Below, piece by piece: positions 10,703-21,004 of a stretch of 21,004 nucleotides of DNA. The position numbers were made by a program, and so were the translations under genes. Each line of letters opens with the position of its first letter. Within the stretch, counting starts at the first letter, position 1. This stretch comes from Conidiobolus incongruus B7586. Taxonomy: Eukaryota > Entomophthoromycota > Entomophthoromycetes > Entomophthorales > Conidiobolaceae. Location of the stretch: assembly GCA_000697335.1 (NCBI GenBank), contig JNEM01016449.1, positions 1-21,004 of the forward strand, given 5' to 3'. The notes below the pieces were generated by a model that did not search any database, was not told the origin of the DNA, and was given only the letters and a program-made list of their open reading frames with translations.

Positions 10703-11825
10703 TCAATACTAACTTGATTGTATATTATTAGAATGAAAAATGATAACCCCGAGTATTTACTAAATTATTTAATTCTGCTATTTTACATAATTAATTATAT
10801 TTAGCAAATACACATAAGTTTCTTATACAATATCAATAAAATGAATCACATGTATATTAAATTGTATTGATAAAAAATATTCTTAGAAATCAAATATCCA
10901 TAAAATTGAATAAATATAGCATCCATTAAATGCCCAGTATATTTTTTATTATTTGATTGTGATTGAATTGTGTAAAGATCAATATTTAATCATCTTCTAA
11001 ATTTTCACTAATATTACCCTACTAAATACATATTTTACAACTTGAATGTACGGAAAATTTGAAAATTATTAGTTTAACCATTAAATATCAAATATTCAAT
11101 CGTTATTTTTGTAGAATTCAAAATAACTATGGTTAAATTATAATATTTGCTCTTTAATACTACAAATCAGAAATAGAAAAAACCAGTTTCAGCCACATTA
11201 ACTACAATTCAAATTATCCAATTGAGTCAAAATATTATTTTATCACATTATCTTTATTACAAAAATTTATTTTTAAAACTGCAATTACATTATTTACTAC
11301 TAATATGCATCAATTCTCCAATATGATTGTTTTAATCCTAATGAATAGATTAATAATTTTAATAAAAAGAATAAAATCTTCAAATGTATATTCAAGTTGG
11401 ATAGATGATCTTTGGTAATAAGATAAATGAATTATTAACAATCAATTATTAATGATTACACTATAATTTATATTTGATATTCGTGTTTCTTTATTTCTGA
11501 ATTAATTAAATAATTTGTTTATAACAAAAATTAATCTTTATAATAATATAGTTTAATAAAGTATATTTTAGAATATTCCAATAACAATAATAATAATAAT
11601 AATTGATAAATTAATAAAAATTAATTGATATATATTCAAAATATTTTTCTTGAGCAATTATAAACCTGATAAAATACTTAAAAAATTAACATTTCATTCA
11701 GTTACATCACATTTAAGTGGTCTTTTATTTAATATTAGTGCAGAAATTAAGTAATGGCACAATTTTAAAATTAAAATTAAATAAATAAATTAATAAATAA
11801 TATATAAAATTTAATGAATAATATA
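10703..11825. other. A+T-rich spacer 3' of gene B
   Basis: No gene is recognised. It contains an (AAT)n run at about 11585-11603. It ends where the mariner fragment becomes recognisable. No continuation of gene B after its stop could be identified. Confidence 0.5.
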
Positions 11826-11829
11826 AAAT

Positions 11830-12300
11830 TAATAGTTCTCTAGCAGAAATAAAAGGGTATTTCTTAATATATTTTTTTACTCTATTGGTAAGTGAAAGAG
11901 TGACAGTAGAAATTGGTCTTTTAGATTTTGGTAAATTTTGAATAGTGTCCCTTCCAGCTTTAAAATCACAAATCCAGCAATATATGGTAGTTTTAGATAA
12001 AGCACCATCTCCATAAGCTGTTTACAAGTTTTGGATGATTTTAGAGGGTTTATAGTTAAGTTTTAAAGATACAAAAATAAAAGCCTTTTGATAATCACAA
12101 TCTGGTTTAAGCATGATTAAATTTAAGTGTAAATTTTAAAATCAAAATATTTTAATAAAAAAAATAATTAAAATTGAATATATATATATAGTTTGAAAAT
12201 ATTTATTTTCCTATATATTTTATATATATATAATCTTTCAAAACGTATAATATGTTTGAAAGATCGGAAATTAAAAAATTTGCCATTTCTTAATTTCCAT
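11830..12300 (-). mobile_element. Mariner/Tc1-like DNA transposon fragment, copy 2 (5' end and transposase N-terminus)
   Basis: Best-preserved of three copies. The outer end lies near 12300, followed on the minus strand by an untranslated leader of about 190 bases with an (AT)n tract. The transposase starts at ATG 12114-12112 and begins MLKPDCDYQKAFIFVSLKLN. It then shows the N-terminal helix-turn-helix of mariner transposases: AYGDGALSKTTIYCW, DFKAGRDTIQNLPKSKRP and TLSLTNRVKKYIKKYPFISAREL. That domain binds the terminal repeats. An in-frame TAA at codon 31 (12024-12022) breaks it, and similarity ends after about 94 codons near 11832, so the catalytic DDE part is missing. The leader and outer end match copies 1 and 3 closely, including AATTTCCGATTTTTCAAACA-type sequence, which is probably part of the terminal inverted repeat. 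Confidence 0.8.
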
Positions 12301-12309
12301 ACTAATATT

Positions 12310-12955
12310 ATTAAATCATTATTACTCACTGAATAATATTTGTATTCAAAATCAAGGATTACTTCTATATATCAAAGTAAATAAATAGTTTTGTTAAATC
12401 TAAAATACAAAAGCATAATATACACTAATAAAATTCAAATAGATAATCTTATTATTTTTTAACGAAATTGATACTATGATCGCAAATATAATATTAATTA
12501 GCTTAATAATCAATTCAATTAAAATAAGTATGATATAAACAGATGATCATTCAATGGTTTATTTCAGAGTAATCAATTACATTTACCAAGTTATAATAAA
12601 ATTATTTTAAATGACGAAATATTCCATCCTCCATGAGAATTTTTCAAAGTTAATCTATTCTATTCTTCCAAAATAATTATAGAAGCAAGGATCCAGATAA
12701 TAATGCATAGTCCCATTACATTAAATTAATTTTTAATTTAAACATTCAATTCTATATCTTTAAATTAATCCAAATAATAATAACTCAAGTATTTCTAGTT
12801 CTCATAATCCTATATACCTATTTTTTTGTTTAATCATACCAATAAAATTAATTTTGAATTTTAATTATAATAAATTGATATGAATATAAATATTTGTTGT
12901 CAAAAAATTATATATTTGATGGTTCAATTTAATGGTGGATATACTTAAAAAGTGG
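12310..12955. other. A+T-rich spacer between mariner copy 2 and pseudogene C
   Basis: No coding signal is seen. The region corresponding to the 3' flank of gene A is not recognisable here, so the left boundary of the duplication lies near the 3' end of A and C or has been removed by the transposon. Confidence 0.5.
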
Positions 12956-12963
12956 TCTAAATA

Positions 12964-13863
12964 TTAATCCTGTATCTGGACAGTAGAATAATAAGACAAG
13001 ACATTTGTTAAAAGACTAGAACAATTCACTGAAAGCAGCTGAGTTTGAACTAACTCCTCTCCGAAATGTACATGGTTCACACTCATAGAATACTGATTAT
13101 CCAAAAGATTGACCACGGTCTAAGTTGGCATTTGTGAGTTTTGGAAAATTAAAGGATTCATGAATATTTGAATAACTTTGCTTTATATAAACTCAAATTG
13201 CTTTACATTGTTGCCTTGAAATTGATGTTACTCTGAACCGGCAGAGCTAGTATTCGTATCATTAACTTCAAGTTTGAAAGTCTGATCAGCTACAACACCC
13301 TTGCTTTGTATATTAAGTGCTTTTTTACCTTTCTGAGCAGATTTTTTGAACTTCTTTGTTTCATAGGGTTCATAACGCGAAATAATCCACATATCTGTTA
13401 TGACGTTAAAGAGTTTGCATTTGGAATTGCTTTCTCTTTTTTCAATTATTGATTAATGATTTTGGTTGTCCGCTTTCAAAATTGGGATGTTGAGTAATAG
13501 GTATTATTAATTGGCATTAGGTACCTTGCTCTTTTACTATCTACAACTCGTTTGAATCCATATGCCCATATATTTAAATATAAGTATTCCTAAATGATTT
13601 AATAACCATTAACATTTAAACCTGTCAAAAGTCGTAAGGTAATAATAATTGAATTTGATTTTCATGACTTTAGATTAGAACTATTGAAGATCACTTATAT
13701 GAAACCTCTCACAACCTTTAGTCCACGATATATATTTGGATGTGTTTACTATAATATATCCAAAAAACTGTCTGAATGAATTGAATTATGTATTTATATT
13801 CATAATACTTGAATAATATTTAGGGAAGGTAAGTTTTTTATTATTCGAACTGTTTTTTGGTAT
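12964..13863 (-). pseudogene. HSF-type DNA-binding gene, decayed (pseudogene C, paralogue of A)
   Basis: Matches gene A over all three exons on the same strand: exon 1 about 13863-13809, exon 2 from about 13750 to 13620, and the rest down to a TAA at 12966-12964. Recognisable pieces are KLTFPKYY, KYISWTKGCERFHISDL, SKVMKIKFN and AYGFKRVVDSKRARYLMP. The A-like tail follows, containing FMNPLIFQNS and NQYSMSVNHVHFGEEL. Defects are a start codon changed to ATA, exon 1 one base short, in-frame stops in exon 2 (TAG and TAA where A has CAG and GAA), loss of the intron 2 acceptor AG, and further stops in exon 3. The tail is diverged at protein level yet largely open, so C probably served as a separate paralogue for some time before it decayed. 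Confidence 0.8.
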
Positions 13864-14279
13864 ATTTTTAGACTTTAGAATGATACAATTCAAATTAATA
13901 TTATTTAATTCAAATAAATAAGAAACTTGTAATTAATAATATAAAAATTTTAACAATGGATTTTAAATAATTATTTTTTTTAATACAGTACAACGAATTT
14001 TATAAAAAGTTTCAGACTATTTCATATAATTCCATTTAATTGGATTATATTATAGCCATCTTTACCTATCAAGAACATTCAATAGTTTGCTAATCATGAA
14101 AATTATTTCAAATTACATCATACCAAGCCAAATTTGTTCCCAAATAAACACTTGCTACAAATGGGAGTATGTGAATTAGGACCAAGTTTTGAGTCGTTTA
14201 TGGTAACTGAGAGATTCATGATAAAATCTACACTACTGTTAGGAATTTTCTTGTTTCAATTAGCCTATTGAAAAAAATT

Positions 14280-14775
14280 ATTCAATTTGGTAAACTTGTA
14301 ATAAAAGTTTTAAGCTATCAGCTAGATTAGAGAGGGTTAGTGTGGTAAGGTCAACTATGTCGGGAACTAAGTGAGCCTCAAGGACCACCTGGACCAAGCG
14401 ATGTGAATACATGACTAGCTGGGTGGCTGGCATGGTGGGAAGAGATGGAGTGTGTGCCACTGTTCAGGAATCTAAAGTGATGAGAAGACCAGAAGTCATA
14501 ATGGCCAAAACAGATATGGACAATTACCATAAGTAAAGAACGGAGTTTCATTATCTTAATTTTAGGATAGCGACAGAGATGATAAGCTGAGCTTTGTTGA
14601 GAGGAAGATCCTACAACTGCATCATTATAAAATCATGCTCTTTTATCGAAAGCTCATGACTTCATAAGTTCAGACGTCACCATGGTTCTAATTCATCTTT
14701 ATAACCAATTTTGGCGATGAATCGTTACTATTGTGAGATAATCCGACTGATGGACCAGCTGACACTCCTGACAGT
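14280..14775 (-). other. Inserted G+C-richer island of unknown origin
   Basis: The flank shared with gene A is continuous up to about 14220 and resumes at 14776, so about 0.47 kb has been inserted here (or lost from unit 1). Base composition rises sharply. On the minus strand an open stretch ending at TAA 14280-14278 encodes an aliphatic, helix-like peptide with the segment LVQVVLEAHLVPDIVDLTTL. The same frame continues upstream past one stop to about 14500. The minus strand also has a CAG at 14462-14460 that could be a splice acceptor. I do not recognise the protein. It may be a fragment of a transposable element or of a captured gene. Confidence 0.35.
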
Positions 14776-14789
14776 AACTTTTTTGAATT

Positions 14790-17700
14790 CAATTAATTAA
14801 TTAGAATTTTTGAAAGATATGATTAAAATTTTAAATTAATAATTGTCTAGAGTTGAAGGTTTATGATTCAGATTTAAAGTTATTTAAACAATACTTAGGT
14901 TCAAGCAATATAGGCTATTTTAATTTCTTTATTTTAAATCTATAATAAAAGTTAAAAATGGATTTGAAAATAAATCACAAACCAGAATTATAGGAATGAT
15001 ATTAATTTTCAAATATCTATCATGAAACCTTAGCTAATTCATTTCCTAGATGTACTAGTACTAATTTTGGTGTACCTATATTTATCCATTCAATATATCA
15101 TTAAAGTTTAAATCAATAAACCAATTTAGAGTTGCCCAATTATATCTTAATTGAAGTTTCCTTTTTTGCACTAGTCTTCATATATAAATTCTTTTGCTTG
15201 GTTGGTTTCTAAATATTTGTAACAAATTAACATTTTTTAATGGTAAAAAAATCATTATTTCAACTTTCCACGTTTCATATAGTATATATTTGAAACCTTG
15301 CTCGATTTTGTAACAAGCTACTTAACCCTCAATCATTCTTTATAAATTTCTTTTTTTATTAATTTTTTACAGTTGATAGCTAAATAATAAATTAATTTAA
15401 AAATTATTCATTATATAATTATGAGTATTTATATTATAAAATTTGAGCAAATGAATTAAATTGAAACTTTCCACAATAGATTTTGATATATTCATTTTTA
15501 TTTCTCTCCTTAAGGCAATAATATGAGTATAATTATTAAAAATTAATTATACTATATACTTATAGATGTTTGAAAACATCAACCTTGAGTTGGCTTTATT
15601 CATTCTTTTGATAAGATTAGTATTAGGATATACTTTGTTGGTAATTCAATTCAAAAATTGAAATAGTTTTGGAATTTAAAATATTATTTGCCTCAAATAT
15701 TAAATTATTTTTTTGACAATGTAAGTAATAAAATTTTTTTGACAGTTGATTCATTTGAATGATATGATGAGTATAAAAATGAAATTTCGTCAAGTACTAG
15801 GAAAAATGTTGAATCATATTCATGACGTTATTGAAATTTGGAATTTTTGAATTTATTTGCCAATAATTGTAGAGCTGAATATAATTACTGAATATATATA
15901 TATATAATTTGTGCGAAATATATTTCCTTGTCTATGAAGTAGTTATCATTGATGCTAGTTGGTTATTATTTATTTCACAATATAAATTCATGAATTTTTG
16001 CAACAGATATATTTATACATTTGCAATTTTGTCCAGTAGCAATTAAAATTTAACCATAATAAATCGATTGCGAACCGAAAAATCAATTTGTATCACACCA
16101 GATCCTACTCAATCCAAAACAGTAGACAAACTCTTAAACATTTAATGTATGAAAATTTGAGTTGATAAAATGACTGAAGTAACTTTAGGTATTATATATA
16201 ATAAAATCTTCATTATAAAATACTAAAAATAGGTTTATTAATATCAATAATTAAGCTATTTCGTTGAATAATTGACTCATTTTTATCAAGTATAATTAAT
16301 ATAATTCTATGTTAATTGTAAATTGATAATGGTTAACCATTTTGCCAATACTGACAATAATTTATAGTATAAATATATTAATTATATTACTTATGTAACT
16401 TATAATCATTTTAAAACATAGAATTTTTGAATATATTTTGACTTTCTCTTTTTATAGTCTAATAGTAGTCATAAATTTCTACCAACTCTTTTCAAGAAAT
16501 GATTATTAACTATATATAACTAGTTATAATATACAAAAGGGTCATTCTACTAATTAGTTGCGATATGAATTCGTAGCCCTAAGTAAGATTCGAAATTGGT
16601 AATTATAACCTAGCAAATGACTGACATTTTATCTCTCTTGTGGAATATTCAAAATATCAACGGTGTTAGTAACTCTATATATTATTAGTCATAAAGCTTC
16701 CTGATATTTAGCACCTGGACTCTTGTATTAACACTAGGTACTCTAAAATACTTCAAGTTAAATCAGATAATTTATAAAATTTTTCAAATTTTAATCATAG
16801 AAATTGAAAAATTCCATTTTCAAGGAATTTTTAAATCACATATAATGAATGTTAAATGATATGCAATATAAGATTGAGAATGAAAAATTATCAACCTAGG
16901 TCTTAATACTCTTACCGAATGACTTGAAATAATATATATTGGATTAATATGATTGATATTGAACATTATTCTTATTATTAATTTTTTTTCATTATTTAAT
17001 TTTTAGTGTTGTTTAAGCAATATTGGATTTAAGTGAAAAAAAATAAAAACCAAATTTATTGAATCTATTATTTGATTTAATGTTTTGGAACTTTTGATAA
17101 TTTAAATTGAAACTGAAAATTTTCGCAAAATATTATTTACCTTGAGATTATTACATCTTTACTATGATATTATTCAACAATTTTATAATATTTTATAGTT
17201 AAGAAAACCGATTAGTATGAGGTTTTGCCGGAATCAAACTTATATGTTAAAATTTTAAATTTCTAAACTTATGGCCATATTTTTAATTATTATTATTATT
17301 ATTATTTTAAAATAGATTAATTATGGTAAAACAACTATAAGATATTTTAATTTAATTCATATTATTAAATTTAACCTCAATATTAAAAAATGATAGCTAT
17401 ACAGAATCATTATTTAATAGAGTTTAAGTAAAAATTAATCATTATTTTAAATAAATATATACTTAGGATAACTATTAACTGAAAGCACATATATTGTGTT
17501 TATTAATGCTATATTGAAGAAATATTTACGGTATTCAGAATACTTCAATATCGATTTAAATAATTTTTAAGGGATCATTGGATTGTGATGAATATAGTTT
17601 TAATACCCTTTATCAACATTTAATTCTTTAATTTCTATATTATTAAGTCTATATAATATATTAAATTTATGTATTTTTACCTAGTTATATTATATATCTA

Positions 17701-18700
17701 TTAATCAAATAATATAATATTATAAATTGATGTCTTCAAAGTATATTAATATAACTAGCTTGACTTTTAAGTTCAAAGTATACAAAAAAAGTTTATATAA
17801 TTCACTTTGTAATGCATAAAAGTTAATAAAATCCAAGGTAAACATAACCATGTTTTTATTTTAAATGAGCCTATATTTAATTTAATAGATAATATTAACA
17901 AAACTGTATTAGATGTGATATCTATATTATTAATAATTATGAATAAAATAATTGCAATTCTTATTAATAACATAATATATCTAATATTTTAATTTGTATA
18001 TTATGTTAAAGGATTTTAGATCATAATAAATTAATAATAGTTGATGAATTGAAAAATAATATATATTAATAGGATAATTTTCCAAATACTCATCTTTTTT
18101 ATTTGTTAAATTAGAAATATACCAAATTTATGTTAAAGGGTTTCAAATTAATGAAGAATTAATAATTTTCTTTTGAACTTTAAATTATTCTCTGATTTAA
18201 TCGGTTCCATAATTTATATTTGTGAGGATATACAAATCACAACTATTTTATATTGAGAATACCAGATTTTTATATAATTATGAGATTGAGTAATATTAAC
18301 CATCAAAATCAAATAATTATTGAATTTTTTGGTATGATAATGCCCAAGATATTGAATATTATTATTTCATTGATATCTATTAATCAAGCCTTTTAATCTT
18401 CTTTTTCCAATAATATAAATTGATTATAACTTCGTAAAAGTAATTATAAAGTTATTAATAAAATAAGTTAATATGTTTGAAGTAATACCTAAGTCTCAAA
18501 TCCAAATTGGATTTTTATAGCTTAAATATTTATCAGTACAATATCCCGCTATTATTTTCTTCAATATTTGATAATTCCTAATATTTCAACTATTTAAACA
18601 AAATGCAAATCTATTAATAATTACACAATAAAATTTTGTATTAGACAATTTATCAAATATTCTTATTCGTTTATCTTCTGGTATAGTTAATCGCCCAAGC
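14790..18700. other. A+T-rich intergenic spacer between pseudogenes C and D
   Basis: About 3.9 kb without a recognisable gene. A patch at 16550-16760 is somewhat less A+T-rich and has no coding frame. The word CATAAAGCTTCCTG at about 16691 also occurs at about 1957, which may be chance or a shared relic. A minus-strand open frame at 17773-17973 is a low-complexity I/L/N-rich run of the kind expected by chance at this composition. Confidence 0.45.
17286..17307. repeat. (ATT)n simple repeat
   Basis: Seven trinucleotide units of ATT in a row. This is an ordinary microsatellite in A+T-rich spacer. Confidence 0.8.
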
Positions 18701-18709
18701 TACCATTTT

Positions 18710-19220
18710 ATGTTGTATTAAGTGACAAATTCATTCAACCATCTTAGATGATTCTGTAAAAATCATTTCCAAACAGACTATTTAAGAAATTTCAACTCTC
18801 TTTTATTTACTCAATTGTTCAAATTTGTTTAGTTGATTTCACTTTCACTAACAGAATACCGTTTTTAGTCCCGAATAATTGTCCATATGTTCTGTGGTTG
18901 GATAATGGGGATATTTTTATTATATAGGTTACAAGCAAGTTCGAGAATGGAGTCTTAATATCAAACTTTAACAATTACTGCATGCTATCCTTCTGCAGAC
19001 AACTCAACGTAGGTGACTTTAATTTTATATATACTAATCTCAGTTTCTAATATTTACCTAGATATATGGATTTAGAAGGCTTAGGAATGGTAGAAGGACT
19101 CGACATCAATTTCCAACCAATTTTTCAGGGTTCTATCATCGATTTTTAAAAGCAACAGTCCTGACTTAGTACCCAATATTAAAAGCAAGAGATCACCTCA
19201 GGCTAAGCTTAACGTAATAT
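18710..19220 (+). pseudogene. HSF-type DNA-binding gene, decayed (pseudogene D, paralogue of B)
   Basis: Matches gene B with the same three-exon plan: exon 1 about 18710-18785, exon 2 18869-19008 and exon 3 from 19062. Exon 2 is about 89 percent identical to that of B by hand count, so this is the younger-looking decay of the two pseudogenes. Preserved pieces are PNNCPYVLWLDNGD, SNFNNYCMLSFCRQLN, IYGFRR and NGRRTRHQFPTNF. Defects are a stop three codons after the ATG, donor of intron 1 changed from GT to GA (18786-18787), an in-frame TAG at 18925-18927, exon 2 two bases shorter than in B, and a one-base deletion near 19142-19148 that shifts the FYHPFF segment. Intron 2 keeps GT and AG. Similarity fades after about 19220. 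Confidence 0.8.
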
Positions 19221-19224
19221 TCAC

Positions 19225-20715
19225 CAACCAATATAATCAATTCTTTTTAATTTATATATTTTTCACTTATCTAATAATACATATATTCCTTTCAATTTAT
19301 ATCCTGGAGGAATTTAGTATCAAATATTTAAAACTATGATATTGATATTAATGACTATTTCAAATAATTTCTGAATTATTCAAATATAACTATCTATTGA
19401 AATTAATAAAATATTTACATTGTCCACAAAATCTAGCATGTACGAATAATTTATTCATCCATTTTTAATATTAATATAAAATTTTTAACTATAATATACT
19501 AATTATAATAAATTTTAATTATCTACTCTATAGGTTTTTATTTATAATTATATAATATTAGAAAGACTTTATCATATATCGTTATTTATTTATATATTTT
19601 ATTGATCATTGTAATCATTAATTTCAACCTATGACATATTCAGAATATTATAATTTCAAACCAGAGATTTAATAGATATTAAGTCCAAAACAAAATTTTA
19701 TTTCTTTATTTTATATTTGTTTTATTTTATATAACCAATACAATTGAAATTCAATTGGAAATTTACTCTAACAATGATTTAAATGAATAGTATTTTAAAT
19801 TTTATTTTTTTTATCTGTTTTTTTAAAGAATATAGAGTATCTACACTTATATAAAATAATTATAAAAAATTTAGTTAAAGTTTAGATATATATGTTTTGA
19901 ATATAATTTAATAATATTTATAATCATTAGAAGATAAATCATTCATCAATATATTCTAATTATTATATCATTAATTAATAAATATCAGGAAATACTATAT
20001 ATTACAATTACTTTATAGTGAAAAATAACAAACTAATATTATATAATAAATAACTTTATCTAAACATTTTGGGGATTTATATGATTTTTGTTTCATTTTT
20101 GAAAAAATTATTAAAATATTAATATTAGTGAAAGGTTTGTCTCATTCCAAAATGACCTATTTTATAATATTTATAGGTTCTAAATCTGTTTATATTATAT
20201 TAGATTATAGATTTTTTCCAGTTTGAATGAACTCGATTGGTTATTTCATCATACTGGATCAAATCATTTTCCTATAACAAATTTAAAAACACCATTTTGG
20301 CTATACTCTTTGTTCGGGTATATATTCTGATCAATTATAAATCGGTTATATATACTCATTCTTAAGTATTCATAGCTTTTAAAATAATATAACGTTTCGA
20401 TATTGTTGTTCAAATTTTAAATAATATATCATTTATTCGTAAACAAAAGTAATCGTATAACTGATATTGAATTAATCTATACAAAAATTCTTTGAAATCT
20501 TAAATAATTATTCAATATTTTTATATTTTAAAATTGAATATTGCTACCGTCTTTTATTTCTTTGCAACTATAAAGTAATATACAAAAGATTGTGAAGAAA
20601 ATTTGATGCCATTTTTCAATCAATAATATTATCAAAACTTACAATTATTAATTGAAATAGTTTATTAAACTTGATAAAGTATTATGGAATTATTCATTAT
20701 CTTATTTTTATTAAT
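19225..20715. other. A+T-rich spacer 3' of pseudogene D
   Basis: No gene or RNA is recognised. It ends at the outer end of mariner copy 3. Its length from the end of the HSF domain to a mariner end (about 1.5 kb) is similar to that 3' of gene B, but I could not align the two spacers by eye. Confidence 0.5.
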
Positions 20716-20719
20716 ATTA

Positions 20720-21004
20720 CCATGGAATCGAAGAAATGGGAAATTTTTTAATTTCCGATTTTTCAAACATATTATTAGTTTCAAATAAGCAAATATATAC
20801 AAAACAAATAGGAAAATAAATAGTTTTGAATTATATATATATATATATATATAATAATTTTTTTGATTAAAAAATGAATTTTTTAAAATTAGTTGTTTAA
20901 TTTAATCATGCTTAAACCAAATAGTGACCATCAAAAGTCTTTTATTTTAGTATCAGTAAAACTTAACCACAAACCCTCTAATAATAGCCTCCTTTATTAT
21001 TAAT
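20720..21004 (+). mobile_element. Mariner/Tc1-like DNA transposon, copy 3 (5' end, runs off the window)
   Basis: In inverted orientation relative to copies 1 and 2. The outer end near 20722-20740, the leader with AATTTCCGATTTTTCAAACA (20750-20769), the AAACAAATAGGAAAATAAAT stretch and an (AT)n tract all match the other copies. The transposase start is ATG 20908-20910, beginning MLKPNSDHQKSFILVSVKLN and then HKPS. After that the sequence departs from copy 2, and the frame closes at TAA 21001-21003 just before the window ends. The rest of the element lies outside, so whether a catalytic domain remains cannot be judged here. Confidence 0.75.
20832..20853. repeat. (TA)n tract in the mariner leader
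   Basis: About eleven TA units between the outer end and the transposase start of mariner copy 3. A shorter tract occupies the matching place in copy 2 (about 12178-12190), so it belongs to the element rather than to the host spacer. Confidence 0.7.

Larger units (their letters stand above)
12964..19220. repeat. Duplicated HSF gene-pair segment, unit 2 (pseudogenes C and D)
   Basis: Second copy of the segment at 4274-10702, with the same order and strands. The start-to-start distance of the two genes is 4847 bases here and 4961 in unit 1. The unit is bounded by mariner copy 2 on the left and mariner copy 3 on the right, whose 5' ends both face the unit. Confidence 0.75.

Noticed and set aside
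11571-11580. Heat-shock-element-like words (GAAnnTTC) such as AGAATATTCC, also near 16650
   Set aside because: Such words are frequent by chance at this base composition, and they are not clustered in front of a gene.
13620-13750. Ciliate-type genetic code, because TAG stands where gene A has a glutamine codon
   Set aside because: In the same exon TAA replaces a glutamate codon, gene A uses only CAA/CAG for glutamine, and other lesions are present. Plain pseudogene decay explains it.
16691-16704. Fourteen-base match CATAAAGCTTCCTG shared with about 1957
   Set aside because: It is short, the flanks do not align, and it could be chance. It is noted in the spacer entry only.
17773-17973. Open frame of 66 codons on the minus strand
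   Set aside because: It is I/L/N-rich, has no motif and no splice context, and is a typical chance frame in very A+T-rich DNA.
1-21004. tRNA, rRNA genes and CRISPR arrays
   Set aside because: No T-loop with matching cloverleaf arms, no conserved rRNA core and no regularly spaced repeats were found.

Overview
The window is extremely A+T-rich eukaryotic nuclear DNA (by eye about one fifth G+C) with few genes, short GT-AG introns (52 to 83 bases), decayed mariner-type DNA transposons and a local cluster of genes for HSF-type (heat-shock-factor) DNA-binding proteins. No bacterial, organellar or viral gene set is visible. The standard genetic code fits both intact genes. The combination (very A+T-rich genome, several divergent HSF-domain genes, short introns, mariner relics) suggests an early-diverging or symbiotic/parasitic fungus, but the lineage cannot be fixed from this sequence alone.

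Layout. 1-1575: very decayed mariner copy, transposase on the minus strand. 1700-2150: G+C-richer island, possibly a fragment of an LTR retroelement. 3340-3880: unidentified G+C-richer relic. 4274-5181 (-): HSF-domain gene A, three exons, 263 aa. 7440-7985: inserted island with hairpins, possibly LTR-derived. 10142-10702 (+): HSF-domain gene B, three exons, 141 aa. 11830-12300: second mariner fragment (minus). 12964-13863 (-): pseudogene C, the counterpart of A. 14280-14775: another inserted island. 18710-19220 (+): pseudogene D, the counterpart of B. 20720-21004: third mariner copy, plus strand, running off the window. The long stretches between are A+T-rich spacer in which I see no gene.

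The main structure is an old tandem duplication. A (-) and B (+) form a divergent pair about 5 kb apart, and C (-) and D (+) repeat the pair with the same order, strands and spacing about 8.6-8.7 kb downstream. The offset between units jumps in two places. Those places match two islands of about 0.5 kb, one inserted in each unit. A and B themselves share both intron positions and phases and have an exon 2 of identical length (142 bases), so all four loci descend from one ancestor. Unit 1 still reads as two intact genes, while unit 2 has decayed. The products would be DNA-binding regulators with an HSF winged helix but without a visible trimerisation coiled coil.
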